Of a DNA stretch of 64,000 nucleotides, positions 46,291 through 57,860 are shown one piece after another. Source of the stretch: Aptenodytes patagonicus (lineage: Eukaryota; Chordata; Aves; Sphenisciformes; Spheniscidae); the NCBI RefSeq assembly GCF_965638725.1, contig NC_134952.1:19905028-19969027 (forward strand), in the 5' to 3' direction. The translations under genes and the position numbers were made by a program. Positions within the stretch are counted from its first letter, which is position 1; every line of letters starts with the position of its first letter. The notes under the pieces were generated by a model. The model searched no databases. It saw only the letters and a list, made by a program, of their open reading frames with translations, and had not been told where the DNA came from.

Positions 46291-49200
46291 ATTATTTAAA
46301 AAAATCCTCCCTACAGGGACCGTTTCTTTTCTGATACTTCCATAATAAAGCAAATTGGTATGTCCATTTGCGTATGTATCATGGGTGATCTGTTTATCAA
46401 GAAATGAAAGAACATTTCCTTCCAATTTCTGTTTTCCTTCTGATTGATATTAATTAGGTTTTCTGCAAAGCACGGCTTATCTTGAATTGAACCCAAAGCA
46501 GATGAATATGTTGCTGTGCAGTAAGATTTTCTTTTCTTGAAATGAAGAATGGGATGAAGATGCTTATCTGAGATCAAACAGGCTTCAGGTAGAGTTTACA
46601 TCAGCAGCACTTTGAAATTCATTGTTAGAGTATAGTTGGTATCAATAAGGAATGAGAATGGTACCCTGTACTGTGACTGCATTTATTAACTTATTTCCAG
46701 CAACTAAAAAGGGAGCGCTGCCGTGTACCTCCAGTCGCAGTCTTTTCTTCCTGAGATGAAAGCGGCAAGTATAGTTCATAATGAAAATTAATGGAATCCC
46801 TGAGAACAGCTAAAAAAACCACTGTTAAAAATAAAAGCTTGTGAATTTCCTCTGAGGTTTAATGTTAGTACACAGATTTGAACAAAAGTTTGCAGTGCAA
46901 GGGCTGATAGCTTTCTCTGCTACCTGCTATGCCTCCCGGCTGTATTTCACGGTGAAGTGCTACATGGGGATGCCCCGACCAGCTGGAGCTCGGGAGGTAA
47001 CCCCGATTGCACCAGCTCAGGTACCGAAAGCAGTGCAGCCACGCCTGTGCATCCTGCTGCCAAGCCACTGTGACCTGTTTCTCAAAGTGGAGCACCACAC
47101 TAACAGTCTTCCAGTACTTGATAGAGCCTGTTTACTCCTAATAATATAGTAGAGACTTATTCTGATCCTTATGATTTAGGAAGGCTCTAGGTACAGATGC
47201 TAAATCTCTCTTTTCCATAGTACCAGCCAATATCCTCTGCTGGTGTATTGTGAAATAGATCCAGTGACTTAATTTAATTCTCTCTTTACACCACACTGAT
47301 GCAGGCTCTTTTTTCTCTTCAGCTTCCCTATAATCCCCTGCTTAGCGGTTCTGCAGCTCCCTTCACCCCTCGCTGAGCTCTCTCTGCTGCTCACGCAACC
47401 CGTCCAGCTATCGCCGTCTCTTCCCTGTGCTACAGTGCAAGTCTTGATATCCTCAAACCACCTCTCTGCTAGAGGTTCATTACTCATACCATTGGCAAAA
47501 TAGTTTACACTACTCTGTTTTGTACAAGTGCAGCTTATCCCAGTACCAACATGTTTAAATCCCAGGACAGCTAAACCCTTCAATACTGTGGTCATGTATG
47601 ACATGTAACTAGATAGATGTTATTACCCAGCAAGCATTTCTCCTGCTCCAGGATTCAGCGAGGAAAGCTTTAGCCAGCTTCCAGCATCACTGCTTTTCTT
47701 CTTCATCATTTTTGCCCTTCTCTTTTTAGCGACGTCCGTTTGTTCCCTGTACCAGTATTTTCACCATCACTCTGCCAGTTATGGTAGTTGCTAGCTTCTT
47801 AATAAAAGAGAATAGCTGCAAATTAGGGCTGCCATCTGGCTTTTATTATAAGAGAATGAGGCTTTTCCTATCCCTTATTTTTCTTGTACTAAAGAAATAC
47901 TGAAATAAAGAAACAATATGGTTTGGGGTTTTTTGTCACAGAGTCCCAGAAAGGGCCACCCCACTTTACAGCTGAAAGAAGTGATTTAGTCTCCATGCTA
48001 AATCAGTCTTCAACTTCTCCTAAGCAGAGACAGCCAATTGTGCCTAATTGTGTGTGGTAGTTCAACGATATGGACTACTGTTCATTGGGGATTGAGCTGC
48101 TCATTTTAGTTAGGACCACAAATTGAACTCAAACCAAGGTCCCAAAGAATAAAGCATGGTGCTTTATACATTAAGTCATTCCTCCTTTCTTACTTGGCCT
48201 GTGAAATGAATCGGGGAAAGATTATTTTCTGGGTAAATTGGTAGTAAAACCCTGATGCAGACAGTTCCACGATTTGATTGCAGCCTGACTTCCACTTATT
48301 GAATATCACATCAAGCAGTGGTTCAAGGGTTTCATATGACAGCTTTAAAATCAGCAAAGTTTTCAAAGGTACTTACTACATTGTGATCAAGTCACAGATC
48401 TGAATGTCAGTATTGTATGCCTGATTTGCACATTTCAAAACGATTTAGTAATTTTTTCATTTTATCTGCATGCATGAAGTGATTTGGAATACAGAAACAA
48501 TTTGGAATCATATTTGGTTTGTAACAGTTCAATTAACTTAAGTGCTGAAACATGCTTCTTTCTTAGTAACTAGTTTAATTGGTTACTATTGCAAGAACAG
48601 GTTTTGAAAGAATGCCTAAAAGGCCAGGGGCAAACTAAAGCCCACTCTAGAGAATCCATGCTCCTGCATAGGCATGTGTGAAAAAGAAATAGCAAACAGT
48701 CTTTGGGGTCACAGTGTAGTGTATGATTGCCAGCGGGAAAAGGACATGTAGCCTGAGCAAGAAATGGACTGCGCAGCAACTGCTTTTCTCTGACATAGTT
48801 ACTAGTATAACCTCCAGTTCCCTTTGGCTAATTTTATTACTGTTCAATAAGCAAGAATGGTAGAGCGCAACAAGGTTAGAAAATCTTAATGGTTCGTTAT
48901 AGAATATATATATTTAAACCTTGATCTGAGCGGTAAATACAAAGATAAGGTAAAATAATATAGGAGTGTGATTTACAGGATGCTAACATGTGCCAATGGT
49001 AGGAAGTGTTTGTCTAATTAATTTAAGGAAACATCTGCTTTTCTTTTGAAAGTCTGACTTTTATTTTGCTGGAGCCAGAAATCTATTTTTTTTAAAGGAT
49101 TTGCACTTTGAAGCTTTTTTGCTTAGGTTTAAAAATAAAAAGGACATGTCTCTTCAGAGATAGTAAATCATCACGTATATTAATTCTGTTCTGTCACAGA

Positions 49201-50297
49201 TGAATAAGGAAAAAACTTGCATGGATTTTTGCACCTTTATATGACTGCAAAGGAGTGCCTGGGATTTTGGTGAGATTTTTAAATTTTATTTAGCTTTCTC
49301 TCACAAATCTGCACCATAGCCCAGTACAATGAAAAAACCTAAAGCCTATGCTGGATTCTGAGCTGAAGAGAGGACTTGGGACTGCATTTATGTATTTCAA
49401 ACTCTTTCAGCCACAAGATTTTTTGCTGCAGTAATCCAGCTGCAGTTTGCTCAGAGCACTGACTCTGTGCCTACGTTGCTGAATGCTGAAGGTACAAGGA
49501 AGAAGTGATGGCACTCCTCTCTGAGATACCGGGAAGGAAATTTGGGGAGAAAGGGTAATGCCTTCACTGGGTCTCTGCTTATCGAAACTAAACTTCCTTT
49601 GCTTCTTTAAGAACGGGCAAGCTATTAAGTGCAATTTATTCAGTGCATAGAGGACTCATACATATGTTTACGCAATAAATGAGCGTGTGTTCTTCACTTC
49701 AGGTAATGACAAACACACCTACTGCTAGGGGCTGAGGCATGGTACATCCCAAGAGCAGGTCTCATTACATCTGATTTCATCCATCCAAATTTTAGGTCTC
49801 TAAATCAACCTCTGTGTTTTCTGCATAGTTAATGAAGGGAAATCAGCACCTCAAGTGGCACCCATTCGCTCCTAACCACTGTACAAGCTGCATGGGCTAC
49901 GAGGGTCAGGAAATGGCACAAGAAGTCCACTGACTGGGGGCATCTAGGTACCCAACTAGACTAATTCCTGTACAGCTAAGGCCATGTGAAATACAGCCAA
50001 TGTACATGTTATAGACTCTGGAAGTGTATAGCCATTCATGCCTTCAAATGAGAAAGTGTATTTTAATAAAAAAAGAACCAATATTGTTACCATAATCGAA
50101 AGTTCTATATACCCAGGGCTTTCAGATAGTATGTTAATAGATGACAATGATGTAATGTTGTAAAGATGTAATATATAATAATAAGTGATGCAGGGTAAAC
50201 TCAGATTTCTAGAAAATAAGCTCAGAAAAATCAGGATTATATCGTGTATATCCTTAATTCACTGCCAAGACCAATAAATTTGATATATGGGAATTAC
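46291..50297. other. No recognised gene
   Basis: No convincing exon or RNA gene. Around 48098-48175 a GAACTCAAACCAAGGTCCCA and TGCTTTATACATTAAGTCAT pairing may be a relic of the repeat type seen at 25886. This is weak. Confidence 0.4.
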
Positions 50298-50331
50298 AGT
50301 TGCTTAATTCAAGAAATTGAATTAAGCAACT
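50298..50331. repeat. Perfect 15-bp hairpin with GAAA tetraloop
   Basis: AGTTGCTTAATTCAA (50298-50312), the loop GAAA (50313-50316), and TTGAATTAAGCAACT (50317-50331) form a perfect inverted repeat. In transcribed RNA read in this direction it would be a stable stem capped by a GNRA-type loop. Flanks do not extend the pairing well, so it is short for a pre-miRNA. It may be a recent inverted duplication. Confidence 0.85.
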
Positions 50332-51136
50332 TCATTGTGAATAGGTATTAGCTGTAGGTTGCATTTTGATGAACTTAACTGAAATAGCAGTAACATAATT
50401 TTAAATATTGCTTTAAAGATTATTTCACTTTTCATCCATTAAAGAAAAATGTTTCATTGAGATAATAGCTGATTTTCAATTTGCCTCCTCAAGGTTTCCA
50501 GTTTTACCACACCAAGCACTGAAAAACAACAGAGGAAAAAAGCTGGGTTTTTAAATGAAAGTTTCCATTTTTTTTGCTGGGAAGAGGCAGATTCAAGAAA
50601 TCAGTTGATGGACTGTGTTTAGGTGTCTGTTTTGACCATGAGACTGAGAGAAGTGGGGCTTGTGGTAACTGGAGCTGCGGGCTGGGGAGGAGCAGAGCCC
50701 TATGGGTCCATAGCGATGGTGGGGCTTCTCTTGGGGAGACCTTTGCGTAACTGTCAACACAGATATACCCAAATGCACAAGCTCACAGTGGAAGTTTTTA
50801 TCCATCGGTGGTATCAGTTCAGTTCCTGGCTTAATGCACAAAATGAATCCAGGAGTTTGATCCAGGAGCAGTGACGTAAATTGGACCAGATTATGAAATC
50901 TGCCCGTTCTTCAGGAGAAATAACCCCACCTGCTCCATCAGGAGCTGTGTTACAAGACGGGTCAAAAGAGGAGCATTAGAGGAGAGCAGCGAAGCACCTG
51001 TAGGCAGATTTAGGACAATACCAGGGTGAACAAGAAACTCTTATCACTCCAAAGATGGAGATGGTTGTCATACCATCTGCTGGGAAACAGCAGAACCAAG
51101 GAGAAAGTGAGAGAGAAGCGAGCAGAGGGAGCACTG
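50332..51136. other. No recognisable feature
   Basis: No gene or repeat family was recognised. Confidence 0.45.
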
Positions 51137-51311
51137 CAGGGTTTTTCAGCCTGTGGTCCAGGAACCCCTCAGGTTACTTTCAACGGATCTATGAAGGACA
51201 ATTAAGGAAAGTAAGCATACATGTACTGGGTTAAGTTTAAATGACAGAGGTGTCCACACCTCCACTGGAAAATGCTTAGGGACTGAAAGTTGGCAAAAGC
51301 TGAAAAAGCTG
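51137..51311. mobile_element. Non-autonomous hAT-like MITE, candidate
   Basis: The left end CAGGGTTTTTCAGCCTGTGG continues TCCAGGAACCCCT, the wording of Charlie-type hAT ends (CAGxGGTTCTTAACCTGTGGTCCxxGGACCCC). The reverse complement of the right end (51292-51311) is CAGCTTTTTCAGCTTTTGCC, a good match to the left terminus. The 8-bp flanks (GAGCACTG and GTTTTAGT) do not match, so the target duplication is lost or the boundary is off by a few bases. There is no transposase sequence inside. Confidence 0.5.
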
Positions 51312-51719
51312 GTTTTAGTGAATTGTGTTTCCAGCAGCCTGTTTCCCCCCATAACCGAACACAAGTTTCAATTGTGCTCCTTGGCCTAATATTTGGCCTT
51401 TGTTTGCTTATGTAAATCAGGATGTTTAGTGCAAATTAGCATTATTGAAAAACAATTGCTATCTAAATTAACATTCTGCCTTTCATTTTACACCAAACGT
51501 GCTGGGCTTTTTTAGATAAACCCTGAATCAACTTAGCTGTAGTGTTTATGACTAAATGGATTCATTTTTTGGCAAAGTAGCCTATTTCTCCAATAGCATA
51601 ATGCCTGTAGCAATTCATATCTATCAGACCATCCTCGAGGGTCAGCTGGGGTTGTTCCTGTGAAAGATATTATGCAGCTCCTTCCAGAACTTGTTCTCCC
51701 TATTCAAGCTGGGAATATT
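51312..51719. other. No recognisable feature
   Basis: AT-rich sequence; nothing was recognised. Confidence 0.45.
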
Positions 51720-51793
51720 TTCAGTGTACGGATATATACACACACATACACATGTATGCATGTGTTTATATATGCATATATGTATATATACTG
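51720..51793. repeat. Alternating purine-pyrimidine (TA/CA/TG) microsatellite
   Basis: Interrupted TA, CA and TG dinucleotides over about 70 bp, nearly all alternating pyrimidine-purine. A similar block occurs at 54107-54170. Confidence 0.85.
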
Positions 51794-52405
51794 CTAGTAT
51801 ATACCACTAGACACCAGTAGTTTTATTTTTAATTACTTTGTTAATTTTCTCCATTTGTATATCTGCATTTTATCTACATTTTGTCGGAAGGGAGCACCAC
51901 ATAATAAGGAGAAGTACAAAGAGAGGGAAAGTAAAACAATGTATGACTGCAAAAGGATGCCAAAAATTAATCCACAAGAGGTTTTTAATTTCAGATATCC
52001 AGCCAAATGGGCTGGCTGGAGGCTCTGCTCTGCCCCATTACATGATTGCTATGAAGTTCAACAAGGAGGCAGGAAAAGCCCTTTGTTACATATGCCCTAG
52101 GAAAATAAGTAAAAAAAAAATATATATATAAATTATGTCTTTTCAAAGTAATATGATGAAAATTATGATATTGTAACTCTGAAGACTTCTGATTAACATT
52201 TTATCCTTAAAGAGCACTTAGTTCACAAAGGAACATCTCTCTAGCAATGTAACCCAAAGCCTGGAGAAACAATATGAGCATTTGCAAAGACTTTGTAGTA
52301 TCACCAGAGAGGTCTAAATATGAAGACTGTAAAGCATGAACATCTTTGGAACAAACGTGTCTTTGGCATCTCAGATAAAGCACTTTCCCCGAGCCTGGTT
52401 TTCCA

Positions 52406-52436
52406 GTGATTTCATCAAGGCGGTGATTTCATCAAA
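52406..52436 (+). repeat. 17-bp direct duplication
   Basis: GTGATTTCATCAAGGCG is followed immediately by GTGATTTCATCAAAAGC. A small tandem duplication. Confidence 0.8.
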
Positions 52437-54106
52437 AGCTAAAGGAAAGCTAGTGCAATGCTGAAGTGATAAAAACACAAGGAAAAGATTGTAAAGCCAT
52501 TGAAGGGTGCAGCAGGGGTATCTTCAAATCTTTAAATACATTTTCCCTTAATAATAGACATTCAGTAGAGCTGAGCAATTATTTCCCTTTACAGATCTGA
52601 ATAGAAAGATTTCTTAAATGGGAGTAGATAGATCTTATTAAATAAATAGGATAGTGCCACATGTTGTAAATACAAAGTCAGATATAATCAAAAGAAATTA
52701 CATTTGCTACTTACCTCTGAAGAGCCATGGTAGTAACACTCAAAAATAGAGTGGGATTTTTGAACGCTGAGCCTGTATGTGACACAGTACAAAACTCAGA
52801 CTTTAGAGTAACTGTTAGTGTGGATGTCCTGGCCACTCCTGCAGAAACCAACATGCTTCCATCATTTTCTGCAAAGCTGTAGCCATTTGAGGTGATCTGG
52901 GAAGGCTGTGCTGAGAAGCCACCCGGTGTTGTTGCATCTAACATTAACTACTTCAGTTTAGAGGTGCTACTGAAAAGTACCAAAGCGTGCTGTAATAAAC
53001 GAACAAACAAACAAATAAATGCATTCTTAAATATAGGAGCTGGAACAAATCCTTACAGTGTCATCACTGTGAACTGAATGTGTTGAAGGAGACTGTTTCC
53101 TGGTTTATGACCAGGGATTGGAAATGACTGCAGCCAGCTATGAATTTAATCATAGAACGAATGTATGGAAACGGGAAAAATATATCAAAACCCTGTTCAG
53201 TTGCCAGATATGGCCCTGTATAAATGGAGGAAGGGGTTCATAGGAGTTTATCAGCTAAAAGTATCTATTACCAGTTCACATATCTTGGACTGGCTGATAC
53301 ATCATCCCAGATTTAAGGAAATGACAATTTCCTTCAAGTTGAAGTGGCCCCTGATTGTACTTCCACGGTGCCAAGCCTGAGACTCTTTGGATCCCCAGGC
53401 CAGTTTCCACTCCCGGGAAGGAGCCAAGGTGGTGCGGAAGCCCTTTGGACCCTACAGTCTTGGGGACGCAGGGTACCTGCAGAGCAATTTCAGTAGATGC
53501 TAGTTCAGTGTGAGTGAAAAACAGGTACTGCTGCTTTCCACCTTTTAACTGTTTGTGGGCTTATTGGGTTAAACTCAGAGGGTCTGAGTCTGCCCATTAC
53601 CAACAGCTTATAGAGCACACAAATCTGTTTCTAAAAAACAGCTTAAGGAACAATTATTGCTTTTTTAGGCAGCCCTGAATTCAGTTACTATGACTACAAA
53701 AATATAGAAAACAGGTTTGAGACGAATGACTAGAAACGCTCAAATTACCACGAGTTAAGCAGGTACTGCATATCTCCTGACCAGTTTACAAACAACGCCG
53801 TGAATGCCGGTGAGCTGTCACAACCACAGAGCAGAAGGCATTCCCTTTGACTCCATTCGTGACGGTGACCCAGGCAGGAAGGCTCTTTGCAATAATGTCA
53901 GCCAGGGTGCTAGTGGAATCAGAGCTTCTTGCTGGCCTGTGGGAGGTAATTCTTCTGCAACATAAGGATGTAGATATAGCCTACAGCCTTGTTTGGAGAG
54001 AAAACTATTATTGGAGTTTATGTTTTATTGTAACAGATGAGCTTCTCAGTGACAAATCCCAGATGAGGAGTCTACATGCACATACATATTTTATATATCG
54101 GGGTAT

Positions 54107-54170
54107 TGATATGTATATATGCATATATATACACATATAAACATGCTTATCTGGTATATATGCATATGTT
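54107..54170. repeat. Alternating TA/TG/CA microsatellite
   Basis: GATATGTATATATGCATATA and similar interrupted dinucleotides, punctuated by GCATAT motifs. The TATGCATA elements are self-complementary. Confidence 0.8.
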
Positions 54171-56129
54171 GGCTGAAGAACAGGCATGCCAGCAGGTTAC
54201 TGAAGATTAAGCATACCTTAAAATGTTAAATGTTAAATAAATCTTACAGCCCTGGTAAAGGAACCAAAGATCCGTATGACTTTCAATTTGACCAAAGGAA
54301 TAGTTTCCTTGGCATTAGCTGAACCTGTGTGAGCAAAATGGAGCAATGAAAATATTGCGTCATGTTTCTCTCTGCACACAAGAAATAAACAGTTCCAAGG
54401 GCCAGATACTGCCCTTGGCAGTATAAAGTAATAAAGGCGGACATAACCAGGAGAAAGAGAAAACATTGCCTATTCATCCAAGAAGAGCCACTCTAACAGG
54501 ACTTGACAATCCACTTTCTCATATTCAGAGGTAGTTGAATTGACAATATTAGTTCTGTAGCAAAGGACATAAACTCTGGAGCTGACCATACCCCTGCTTT
54601 ACTATGTTCTCATTATCATCGAAAGCTATGACTGATTCTTCTAGAGATTCACCACTAACCAGCATAATAACAGACAGAATTCCATGCTCTCTATTACTCT
54701 GGATTTTGCACAGATCTTCAGATTATTGCCCTGTCCAGTTAAACCTAATTTTCTTTTTCTCTATCTTTAGCATTTTGGAGCTCTGAACATCTTCATTTCA
54801 TGTCTTGAGAACTGTCCCATGCACATTGTGGCACAGAAAAAAACAACCCTAAATCTAAATAAGAATAATGAAATCCCATAATTAACATTTCTATTAGAGA
54901 GTGAGAATAGCATCTGTGTGTTAGATGCAATAAACACAAATAAATCAGAATAATCTTCAGTCTCGTATTAAGATGCGAATCATCTATTTATTACTTTGAG
55001 TATAAAAGTTCCATTGCTATTTGCACAATGATTAAGAGTAGTTTTCAGAAAATAAATCTGTTTCTTAATAGTGCAATGAATGAGAAGGATGGAGAATAAA
55101 TGGGAGTTTAAGGGGATGCTAAAGTTCTCCCATGAACTTGGATGAGATTTATGTGCAATGTGAATAAAAAATGTATATGACAGCGCAGGATTCACTTTGT
55201 TGTTGGTTCCTATTCCATTTGTCTAGCCTAACTGTATTCTTTGCCTCCCAGACATATAGCGAGTCTGGCATTGTAAGCAAGCGAGGGAATAAACTGCCAG
55301 TCAGCAGCTATTCGTGGCAACTTAACCTCATCTGATCTCATCAGACCCAACATTGTGGAGCAAGACCAGTGCCATGAGATTCGGAGTAAAAGCATAAATA
55401 GCTACTTGCAAAACTTCTTCTGCTAGGAAGAGGCATACTAGGAGGCTCACTACGGGGCAGTCTTATTATTGCTACGCCTTTTCCATTGTTAAATGAATAT
55501 GTACGTTCTTCAATTATATATCAGCCTTCATACAATGACAACAGCTTAGTAACAGCACAGGTAAGAGCTGGTGGGATTGTGATATATGTCTGATAAGCCT
55601 CTCCGTGCAGCTTCAGAGCTATGAGGCTTCATGCTCCATGTTTCATGTCCATTCCCTGTCCACTCTCATTAAGGTTTCCACAAAAATCTCATTACAGTTG
55701 CCCAGCTATAAATATGCAAAGGTCCAAATCTGAAACAACTGACACCTTATTAGTGAGATGGACAACGTCTGCATGGCTAGGAAATAATACCAATACTATT
55801 GAGCCATCAAAGTGGAGGATTCCACTGGGTTTTTTTTCCCCTCATTTCCTGAGGGTACGAGACTCAGGAGTTTCTGCCTCCTGCCCGTGTTGTTTCCACC
55901 ACGCTCCCATTGCCCACATGCTTCTCCTTCCTGCGTTATTTCCTCCTGGCTCCCATTCCCCAGTAACTTCTGACCATGTTGGTCCATTTCAGCAAAATTT
56001 GGTAGCAGGGTAGAAGCCTTCAGCATACTGCGATTTAGCATACCACGTTTTATTTCATGAAACCAGGGGGAGAGGTGGAGGCAGAGACACTCTCCGTTAT
56101 CGCTGCTGTGGAGGGAAAGGCTGCAGAGC
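54171..56129. other. No recognised gene
   Basis: Open frames of 120-130 codons overlap on both strands around 55621-56167 without a recognisable domain. GGGCCAGATACTGCCCTTGG at about 54399 resembles one end of a palindromic amniote repeat, but no second arm was found. Confidence 0.35.
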
Positions 56130-57860
56130 CACCTTGGTGAAATTATCACAAACCAGAGAATCCGCATGGGAGAGTGCTGCAGTAAATCAGCCCGTACATG
56201 ATCTACCGCTCAAGGAACTATTTGTGGAAGAAAAATCATATTTGTTAGTTGCAGAATTATGCCAGATGTTGGCTCAGTGTACGACAGCTGTTACACAAAT
56301 GGTGTCCCCTCACGGCGCTATGGCCACCCTCCGGCTGGGGTACTGGCACGTTCCGCTGGGCCCCTGGCACCCCACAAAGTGTCTCATGGTTGCCTTGTGC
56401 TCACTGGAAGGGCACATAGCACTCCGTCGTAGTTTGCATAACTGTCATGTATTGGAGGGCAAAGCAGTGGCTGAGGCCATGACATTGCTAGCGGGCAAAG
56501 CTGAGGACTGTGGGAAATGTCAGGAGAAATATCTGCCACGTTGGTCGTAGCGCAGTGCCATTTGCTGGTCTCAATCCCAACAACCTTCTCTAGTTCCATA
56601 TAAATACATAATTGCATTAGAGACTGCTGATGATCTGGTCATAGGAAGCAGTTTATTCATCGCCGCATATATGGAGTAGAAACTCATACCACATATGCAA
56701 ATTCCACCTCATTTATAGGAAAACGAGAAGTTTTGTAGGGTACTTAATCTTCTACCACAGTCATGCTTATGTATAAACAATACTATAACATTTTGTCCTT
56801 CTTGAGACAACAATGGACAAAACGAGCAGTTTGACTAAAAGATGCCAAGGAGTTCCTGAACACTGAGACACGCAATTGTAGCATAGGAGTGTCCAAAGCA
56901 TGGTTCTCAAACCACACACATCCTCGCCTGTTCAAATGCAGTTCCTGTGTCCAAATCATCCTACCTGACCAGATCAGGACAGTGCTTTTGTGGGGCTGCT
57001 GGGCAATCCAGGTCACTGCACAAGAAAAGAAGACGGCATGGGCTGCTGCAGCCAGCTTTGCCATGTTATTGTGGGACAGAGAAGTGTGTCCAGGCCTTCC
57101 CGTCCTCTCCAGAGCAAGAGAAGGCACATCACCTACCAAGCCCATGACACATCTCTAGCAACTCAAACTTCTGCAGCTTGGTTGACGAGCTTGACCAACA
57201 GGGCCTTAGTGGCATACAAGCAACTTCAAAGCAGCACACAGATCCTGCCTCGACAGGCTCTGCCACCGGTGCTGCCAGTGGTGGTCCCATCAACCCTGGG
57301 ACAGCCCTGGCCAAGCAATTCCTGTTTTCCAGAGAGCAGGAGCCGAGAACAACTAGATCTTTTTTCCCCCTAGGGTTCAGAAAAGCTGTGGCTCTAGGTT
57401 TTAGAACAGTACTTCTGAATGCCTTTCTTCCTTTGACCACACAACGAAGTACAATATATTGCAAAACTTGGATTCCCTGCTCATCCTTCCCAGGTCAGAC
57501 AGGTATGAGAACATGCAGGTTTGCTCACCCCATACTGCAAGTGAACTCCTCACCTTGCGGTGAGGAACTGCATCCCAGCTTCCCACCAAGAGTTTGGACA
57601 GGCATCAGCAAAGCATCCCACTCACATAGCTGTCATGCGGTGGGAGCTGAGTCCCTCCCAGAGTTTGCCAGCAGGCTGTCACGAGGCAATTCTGCGAAGC
57701 TGCGGCTGGACGTTCCCGAAGAAGCCATCACACTGTTTTCACCCAAAATGTCAGCATTGCAGAAGGAGCAATGGCAGCACTGCGGCAATGCAGTGAAGTT
57801 TTGTACCCTCTGGCAAACAGGATACGTAAATAAATGGGTTTCTATCTAAATTCCATTGTG
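56130..57860. other. Unexplained GC-richer block with long open frames
   Basis: Compared with the rest of the window this 1.7-kb block is richer in G, C and CpG and has longer open frames on both strands: 138 codons (56134-56550, plus), 127 (56990-57373, plus), 223 (57178-57849, plus, no ATG at its start), 120 (56783-57145, minus) and 111 (57129-57464, minus). None shows a domain I can name. An AATAAA lies at 57829-57834, just where the block returns to AT-rich sequence. Inside it, GGTTCTCAAACC at about 56901 and GGTTTTAGAAC at about 57393 are imperfect inverted copies resembling hAT ends. Possible readings are a retrocopy or 3' exon, an unnamed DNA transposon derivative, or an unknown old repeat. 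No function is claimed. Confidence 0.35.

Noticed and set aside
51720-54170. Two TA/CA/TG blocks as a CRISPR-like or tandem regulatory array
   Set aside because: The units are interrupted dinucleotides without spacers; they are ordinary microsatellites of a eukaryotic genome.
54390-54440. GGGCCAGATACTGCCCTTGG as another palindromic repeat
   Set aside because: Only one possible arm is recognisable, too little to support a feature.
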